DNA of 64,000 bases from contig NC_061060.1 in assembly GCF_021917145.1 (NCBI RefSeq), positions 9,945,053 through 10,009,052 of the forward strand, given 5' to 3'. The translations under genes and the position numbers were made by a program. Source of the DNA: Hypomesus transpacificus (lineage: Eukaryota; Chordata; Actinopteri; Osmeriformes; Osmeridae). The notes below the pieces were generated by a model that saw nothing but the letters and a program-made list of their open reading frames with translations, was not told the DNA's origin and ran no database searches. Numbering within the stretch: position 1 is the stretch's first letter; each line of letters starts with the position of its first letter. This document shows, piece after piece, positions 57,501-64,000 of this stretch.

Positions 57501-60445
57501 TGCTGTTTTCAAGGCAGAAATGATCCTTTCTGAATCAATGAAATTGATTATTAGAATGTCCAGGCAAATTAATTTGTCTAAATATTATAGCTTTGAGGTA
57601 CTTGATTTGCCCAGCCAAGATGAAAATATCTCTCTCTCTCTTCTATCTCTCTCCCTTCTGTCTTTCTGTCACATCATTATGCCTTCTCCAACTGCTACCC
57701 AGCTGGAAATAACAAAATACTTGATGAAAAAGTTGTGCCTCTCTTGGGGGCTTTAGCATTAGTGTTTCAGTACACTGACATTTTTAAGAAAGTGTGTATT
57801 CCTTGTACAAGAAAATAGTTAGCTAGAGTAATTGTAGTGTAAATGGTACAAATATATTGTTATTTTTTCCTTGTACTGTTATGTTCCAAAGTTTCTCTCT
57901 CTCTCTCAATGGTAATTCATAGAATCTTTATCACAAATAATTTCTCAATTGTTGTAACAAAGGTGTGACTACTATCCACAGACAGAACTATTAGGGATAA
58001 TTTAACAAATTTTGTTTGATAAAAAAAAACATAGCATGACTATAAAATAATCTTCATTTATACATAATTCATAGTTTCTGTAGATTGCCATTTAAGGAAA
58101 ACAATAAAATACAATATATGAAAATATATACATTTGTATCTATACAATGATAGATTCATTGTTACTTAATAGTACGTTGTTGTTGCAATGGCAACAAAAT
58201 GACAACATGGCTACCTTTGTATATCTTAATTGTGAATTTTTTCACATATGAATTGAAATAATGTACTACACTAACTTATTCAGAAAGGGAATGTCTAGTT
58301 AGATTGTCTTGGATTGCGAAATTATTATTTTTTAAGAAAAAAAGTTAAATCCTTAATGTCCAAAGGTCCTCTGGGGAGATCAGGTGTTTGTTTTGTTTAT
58401 CTTTTGGGGTCTTAAAAGTTTTTTTTGTTTTTTTTTTAAAGTAAGAATGCATCTAAGATCTTTAAAGCGACCACCAACAGTATGTCTATCTAGGTGGAAA
58501 AGAGACTTCTGGACTTGATACAAGATTTAAATGACTCGGCTTAAAGACGTCATTGTATACTTCATGTTTGGTCTTATCACCATGTTATATTCAATTAAAA
58601 AGGCACTCAAAATGACATTTGCCTATGCAGAGATATCTGTTTTCAGTATTGAAAAATTAATCTCATATTCCTGGGATAGACTCTTTCACCAGAAAGAGCT
58701 GATTTAACAAATGTCTTGGATTGGTCCTCAAGTATAGTCTCTTTGCCCCCTCTGGCCTGTCCAGCTGTGCTGGAAATGTCGATGCTCGCTTGAGCTTAGT
58801 TTGTTCAACCAGTGTACGAATGTGTGATATTCACCTTGTTTGCACTTATGTACATAACGAAGTCAAAATATTCCAAATTTATTTTGAATAAATATAGAGA
58901 AAAGAACTGATAAAAATAAAATACCTGTATTGTTAAAAATAACAACAATTATAATTTTAATACAGTGTAAAAAGATAGTTGTTTTTGAGAGATTTGTCTT
59001 TTTTGTTTTCTTTGCTAGTGCCCTACTCTTCTCAAAGCATGACATTGCCCGCTGTAAAAGACAAACAGTAAACAATATGCGTCAAAAGAAGCTTCATGTT
59101 TTGCTATACCTTATAGAGGCACAGTTTGGAAGTCCAACTATATCTGATCCTGACAGTCCGATGTGTTATGGGTATATTTGTGGGTTGAATTGATATGAAG
59201 ATCAAATGATAAGATTTTTTCTACATTGAAGTTGTGGTATCATAATTTACGTTTTATCCCAGAATAAATATATGGTCAGCCTACACATCATAAATACTGA
59301 TCTACATATATTTAGTATTACATCAAAATTCACCCTTATGTAGAGCAAATATATTGTGTCAGTCTTCCCCCTGCAGGCTTTCTGGGAAATGGTATGTGGC
59401 CAAAAACAATCAGATGTCAGGATCAGATTGTAGTGGGGAATGGGTGTGAGTAGTACAAAAAAAATGTTTTGTAAGTTCATTCGTATTACGTTTGTAAAAG
59501 GGTTATTCTTTGTTTAGCCATCAGAAACCAAAACAACAATAAATCTGAATTCTCCACAGGATTTTAGTCCAAATTAAAAAAGGAACTTTTCTTTCTTTTT
59601 TTTACAATCACACAGTTGCTAAACAAACATCCCCAACTAAAGCCTCTCTGTTTGTGCAAACTTTTGATGTACATTTGATGCTCTTCAATTGCTTTGGAAG
59701 CCAATGATTTTGTTGCCATGGCACTTGTCATTAGGGTGGTGGAGGGACTTGAGTCTCAGCAGGCCATTGGATAAGATCAGTCCAAAGCCTTACGATTGTA
59801 ACGAGAACAGAGCTGCAATAGACTTAAAGTCAGGACTCCCAGCTAGTACTAACTTAACATGGTTATTATTTTTTCTACTACCCTTCTCATAAATTGCCAC
59901 TGTGCTTAGTCATATGAAAGCTAATTATTTTGTGTCAAGGAACTGTTATGAAAGGTTTTGTTTTGTTTATTTCCAGTTGCAGAACTTGCTAAGTACGTGA
60001 CGGATGTTACAACAACCTGTACCTATACCAATTCCAGTGTCCAAATAATATATCCCTTTAACGTTGAGGGTCATGTTTGCTGCCTGGGTGTCAGGCATGG
60101 TTTCTGCTTGACAAAATAACAACACCATGGTGAGAATAAAATACCTAAGGTAAGAAGCTGGGGTCTGTGCATGCAAATGAATGTTCAGGATATTTAAAAG
60201 CCATATGACAAGAGCTCCTCTCTCCTCCACTCTAAGACAAACTTGAAATTGACAGCTTTGATTCTTGGTATTAAATGCTTCTCTAATTCACTTTCTATTT
60301 AGCTGTTTGTGCTTGTATGTGCTAGCGAACTGTGCTAAATGCCAATTTATTTCGCTATGTATAAATATATAGATGCACACTGTAATGTATGACTTCTGTT
60401 ATTTTTGTTTTATCTTTAATAAAGCACTTAATGGTGAACATCTCT
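54591..60445 (+). other. mbnl3: mbnl3 3' UTR (about 5.9 kb)
   Basis: The sequence turns strongly AT-rich, lacks gene-like frames and is unusually free of repeats compared with the introns. It ends with AATAAA at 60419-60424. A long 3' UTR is typical of MBNL genes. A GTAAGC at 54704 might be a donor of an alternative internal exon, so part of the stretch could be intron in some transcripts. Confidence 0.6.
60419..60424 (+). terminator. mbnl3: mbnl3 polyadenylation signal
   Basis: ATCTTTAATAAAGCAC is followed by TTCCTTGGTTTTC within 30 bases, a canonical hexamer with a downstream T/G-rich element. Confidence 0.7.
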
Positions 60446-61900
60446 TCCTTGGTTTTCAATTGTTCAATACTGTTGTCAAATAATAGTCCATTAAGAATTG
60501 TGTTTGTCAATCAGTGATTTGTTCCGCTAGGCAGGAATTAATGTTAAGTTGGCACCTGTTTGTTTACATAATCTTTTTGTAATCATTGAGGTTTTCGGAA
60601 CAACAAGGCTGGTCTAGTAGTAGGCTATCTGGGTCCAGTCTGCAGGGTCAAAACTAAATTTCAGACCAGGGCAGAACTACATTTCTAGCAGGAGTGGTTG
60701 GTACAATGTTTGTTCAGATATTGTATAGTAAGCAGTCTTTCTCCTTTGGGCTGAGACTTTTTTAGTTGAGGACAGCCTCGGATATGATACACGTCACTGC
60801 TCCTTTTTAGAGTTATTAGTATGTTGTGTTTGTCCTGCATGACTTTAAACAAATCTAAAACGGCCAAACTACAGCGCATTGCCAAATTCACTGTGTTGTT
60901 TGGGCCCTTTAACGGACGCACTGAAGGTCCCGCCTAAAATTATATTTTCACCAATGAAAACACCAGTAGTTTTTGGGGTCTTCTCTGGTTGTCCAATCGC
61001 CGCTAAATTCCTCCTAGTTGGTGCTCCACTGCATACCTTTTCTCAGTGTTTTTACATGAAGTGTTGTATTTGCATCAATTAAGCGCGATGTGTTGACAAT
61101 TGGTGCCATAGCTTAAGATAACTGGTTAAGGGAAAATATGCGGTACTTTTTTTTTGCAGTGTGTGTTTCCCAGTACAGGACTTGGGGAGAGGGCCGGGAG
61201 GCCGGTGTAAGAGAAAACTAACCAGGTTGAAGGGAGGTCCATGTTGGGAAGCTGGACCCCACTACATTGGTTTGCAAATTTGAAATCGCACATCTCAAGA
61301 TTTAAAAAGCGCTAGCCGTACGTTACCAAGTGTGAGCGCAGTACTGTGGCATACAGGTCAGGACGTCGCTGCAGTTTATGTGGAAGGCAGTAGCCTCGCG
61401 CTTTTGCGACACCGCCGGTATAGTTTGCTGAGGCACTCATCCCTACTGGCACTGCCATGCTCTCTAAACATTACGTTAGCTAGCTCAGCATTTGCTCATT
61501 GTGCGTCTGTGCTATCTAGCTTGCTAATTATAGAAGAAATAGCAAACAAATGCACGCCTTATTTTGACGATATCCCCATACTGTCCCTCGAGGTGCATTT
61601 AAACCCTGCAGGATTTAGCATTAGAAGACTCCTTATCGAGAGCGAGTATGGGGCGTTGTGGATTTAACCAACTTTGCTAGCTAGCTAAGTTAGCTAGCTG
61701 CCTGAGAAGCTTGCTCTGGACTGCGGACGTCTGTTGTAAGTTTCATTGAAGCTGGTTAGATTTTTCCTTGTTACAGCTCACGTATTATTAACAGAGGGGG
61801 TTCGCGTGTTGGGCTTGTTTACTTGATTTATGTTGGTCTAAATGTTGTCAACGGATATAGCTAGCTAGTTAAGTAGCCCGGGTCAAGCTCGTGCACCCTA
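60446..61900 (+). promoter_or_regulatory. rap2c: mbnl3-rap2c gap with rap2c promoter and 5' UTR
   Basis: The left half is AT-rich spacer. From about 61.15 kb the CpG content rises and clusters of TAGCTAGC-type palindromes appear (61.47, 61.67-61.70 and 61.86 kb), the same motif as before hs6st2. GTAAGT near 61736 could be the donor of a leader intron. The exact start site is not resolved. Confidence 0.45.
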
Positions 61901-62173
61901 ATGAAGGAGTACAAAGTGGTTGTGTTAGGAAGCGGCGGTGTCGGCAAGTCCGCGCTGACCGTCCAGTTTGTCACGGGCACATTCATTGAAAAATATGACC
62001 CAACAATTGAAGACTTCTATCGGAAAGAGATCGAAGTGGACTCGTCGCCGTCCGTGCTTGAGATCCTTGACACGGCAGGGACAGAACAGTTTGCCTCCAT
62101 GAGAGATCTCTACATCAAGAATGGCCAGGGATTCATCCTTGTCTACAGTCTCGTGAACCAACAGTCTTTTCAG
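61901..62173 (+). CDS. rap2c: rap2c coding exon 1
   Basis: Residues 1-91, from [13 protein letters not shown] to LVNQQSFQ, covering the P-loop and both switches. It ends in phase 0 before GTAGAT. Position 2 is Lys where mammals have Arg. Confidence 0.96.
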
Positions 62174-62751
62174 GTAGATACTGTTCGTACTATTGTACCG
62201 GCTCAATCAAATATAAATTGTAGTCTCTTGAGTTAGGAATATGAGGATATGAATGGGCCTACAGATTGTGTGATGGTTCAAATGTGTGGTTGTATTTAAG
62301 TTAATAGCCTTAACAGAGAATCTTGGTCATAACTGTGAATCTTCGATTTTGACATGCTGTTTGGCTCTTTTATATAGTGTGCAGCACATTAATATAAGCA
62401 GTACAAATGTCCAGCTTCCCTCAGCAAATTTAGACAGTGCTCATGTGCTTACAACCCTCCCATGTGCCACAGGACATCAGACCAATGAGAGACCAGATAG
62501 TGCGTGTGAAGCGCTTTGAAAAGGTGCCTCTGATCCTGGTTGGGAACAAAGTGGACCTGGAGTCAGAACGGGAGGTGGCTGGGTCAGACGGCCGGGCCCT
62601 GGCCCAAGAATGGGGCTGCCCCTTCATCGAGACTTCTGCCAAGAGCAAGACCATGGTGGATGAGCTGTTCGCTGAGATAGTCCGGCAGATGAACTATGCC
62701 ACGCTGCCAGAGAAGCAGGAGCAGTGCTGCACTGCCTGTGTGGTGCAGTGA
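61901..62751 (+). CDS. rap2c: Ras-family GTPase Rap2c, 2 coding exons
   Basis: The spliced frame (273 + 279 nt) encodes 183 residues, the exact Rap2 length. Motifs are the P-loop GSGGVGKS (10-17), effector loop [13 protein letters not shown] with Phe39 typical of Rap2, DTAGTE with Thr61 instead of the Ras Gln61, NKVD (116-119) and ETSAKSK. The tail CCTACVVQ has two palmitoylation-type cysteines (176, 177) and the CAAX box CVVQ for prenylation. CVVQ identifies Rap2c; Rap2a ends CNIQ and Rap2b CVIL in the sequences I recall. Rap2 proteins act at membranes on MAP4K kinases (TNIK, MINK1) and in adhesion and Hippo signalling. Confidence 0.96.
62473..62751 (+). CDS. rap2c: rap2c coding exon 2
   Basis: Residues 92-183, from [19 protein letters not shown] to the CAAX box and TGA. 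The acceptor is GTGCCACAG, phase 0. The splice point after SFQ is where Rap2 proteins continue DIKPMRDQ. Confidence 0.96.
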   Translation, partial: DIRPMRDQIVRVKRFEKVPLILVGNKVDLESEREVAGSDGRALAQEWGCPFIETSAKSKTMVDELFAEIVRQMNYATLPEKQEQCCTACVVQ

Positions 62752-64000
62752 GGGACTGAGGCGAGGGGAAGGGTACCATCCTCCCCACACCTCGTTCTCA
62801 GGTAAGGGAAGGAGGCTAGATATTGCTATTTGCCACTTCAATAACATAGAGACAACCCACATTATTAACAAGAATGAGTAATAGGGCGCGGCCCCTAAAA
62901 GGTGAAGAGCTTTCTTATAGAGAATGGAAATGGATGCATGGGAGTTGTGTGTGCACTGCAGAGAGAGGCATGAAGGAGGGTTGGTACAAGGAGAACACAA
63001 TTACTGCTATTGGAGAAGAGCTAGAGGAAGGGGTGGAGGTACTTTGTGAAAATGTTGGTTTAAGCGGTTATCATAAGATCACAGAAGGAATGTGGCGTGA
63101 AGAGCCAAACTGCCTGAGCACAGGGGTGGAAACGAGGAGCTAAAGAAGATGGTATTTTAAAGAGCAGAGTAGGGATAGAATAAACTAGAGAACTGTGATC
63201 TAGAGGGGAGATCCGAGAGAAAGGAAAAGGAAAATGCTACATCCTGAAAATAAAACAATGTCCAAAAACAGGAAGCAGATTTCGGTTCCATACTAAAACT
63301 AACACATAAACAGTAACACACTTTGTGTTGAAGTAGGTTTTACCCCAGTGTCTGTAAGGATGGATGGATGGATCAAACGGTTAAATGCAGTTGTAAGAAT
63401 TTAGCACAACATAGTATACTTCAGTCACTTTTGTAATATCTAAGTTTGTATTCTTGCTTTTCCCCATGTCATTGTCATAGATGCATTTGGCAGGATTTCT
63501 ACCACCAGTTCCTGCTTTGATACCCTTTGACCCCCAGTGATCACTCCAGCTCCACCACACTGACCGACTCAGCTGGCAGTGTCACCTGAAGGCCTGTTTG
63601 AAATATGTTCACAATGAGCCATCTGATGGGTTTGGAGTCTTCTAATCATGTCTTGAGCAGAGTTTTGATACGTGTACTGTGGAGCACATGATTCAGCAGA
63701 CTGACTGGCCTTCATCCAGGGGCGGATAGTCATTGCCTAAAGACAGACTTATGGAAATGGGGTAGACGGGCTGTTAATCGATTTATATTTTCATCTAGGG
63801 GTTGAAAATGCTGGAGTCTGCTTGGAGTGCAGCGTCCCCTCAAAGCTGCTCAATCATTATATCCCTGAGTCTACTTTTTACTTGTATCATTTAATTGAAC
63901 ACATCTGATATCTAATTTTAAGTGATAACAGCTGTTATGCAGGTTGGAGGCTAGAGGCCAGAATTATATCAAAACACATGACTGTTGTGGTTTACTAGCT
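62752..64000 (+). other. rap2c: rap2c 3' UTR / downstream
   Basis: No further gene is seen. AATAAA occurs at 63179-63184 and 63249-63254. A good donor (TTCTCAG then GTAAGG at 62802) and a possible acceptor ending at 63480 suggest an optional 3' UTR intron. The 89-codon frame at 62874-63143 is not recognised and is judged chance. Confidence 0.5.

Noticed and set aside
62874-63143. 89-codon + frame after rap2c
   Set aside because: It lies in the 3' UTR, has no known homology, and its composition is that of AT/GA-rich non-coding DNA.
1-64000. Prokaryotic-type systems (CRISPR, operons, phage, toxin-antitoxin)
   Set aside because: The tandem repeats have no spacers, and all genes are spliced vertebrate genes; nothing suggests bacterial or viral DNA.

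Overview
This window is nuclear DNA from a ray-finned (teleost) fish. It holds four spliced protein-coding genes, all on the + strand, with vertebrate GT-AG introns. The introns are rich in CA, CT and CTGT microsatellites, long G or C homopolymers and small non-autonomous DNA transposons. I assigned genes by translating exons and comparing them with remembered vertebrate family sequences; no database search was run. The species cannot be named. One degenerate inverted-repeat element resembles repeats I associate with salmonid or pike-like fishes, but that is weak evidence.

Layout: 1-3.6 kb is non-coding DNA upstream of the first gene. At 4.26-28.3 kb lies a complete nine-exon glypican, best called gpc4 (knypek type), with a 15.6 kb first intron and a probable 3' UTR to about 31.5 kb. 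A tRNA-Phe(GAA) gene lies on the minus strand at 31.74-31.81 kb. hs6st2 (heparan-sulfate 6-O-sulfotransferase 2) occupies 32.4-34.8 kb with only one 337-bp coding intron. mbnl3 (muscleblind-like splicing regulator 3) runs from a probable non-coding first exon near 35.9 kb to a polyadenylation signal at 60.4 kb. rap2c (Ras-family GTPase) occupies 61.9-62.75 kb, and its 3' UTR may run to or beyond the window end.

From memory, human Xq26.2 has RAP2C, MBNL3, HS6ST2 and GPC4 in this order and all on one strand, so this looks like an old conserved block. A paralogous block on human chromosome 13 carries GPC6, HS6ST3, MBNL2 and RAP2A; the C-termini and N-termini here (CVVQ of Rap2c, the MDEK start of Hs6st2, the Mbnl3-type zinc-finger linker) favour the X-type block. 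gpc4 encodes a GPI-anchored heparan-sulfate carrier and hs6st2 encodes a Golgi enzyme that sulfates such chains, so two neighbours act on the same biochemical product. mbnl3 and rap2c are unrelated in function.

The most interesting material is in mbnl3. Besides the family's 36-nt and 95-nt exons, preserved at exact length, I see an unlisted 48-nt in-frame exon with a Lys-Arg nuclear-localisation-like core behind a cluster of muscleblind-type YGCY motifs. I also see a 111-nt symmetric (phase 1-1), GC-rich, stop-free candidate cassette exon that I do not recognise from any muscleblind protein. A 182-bp hAT-type MITE with perfect 8-bp target duplications sits between the constitutive exon and the 36-nt exon.
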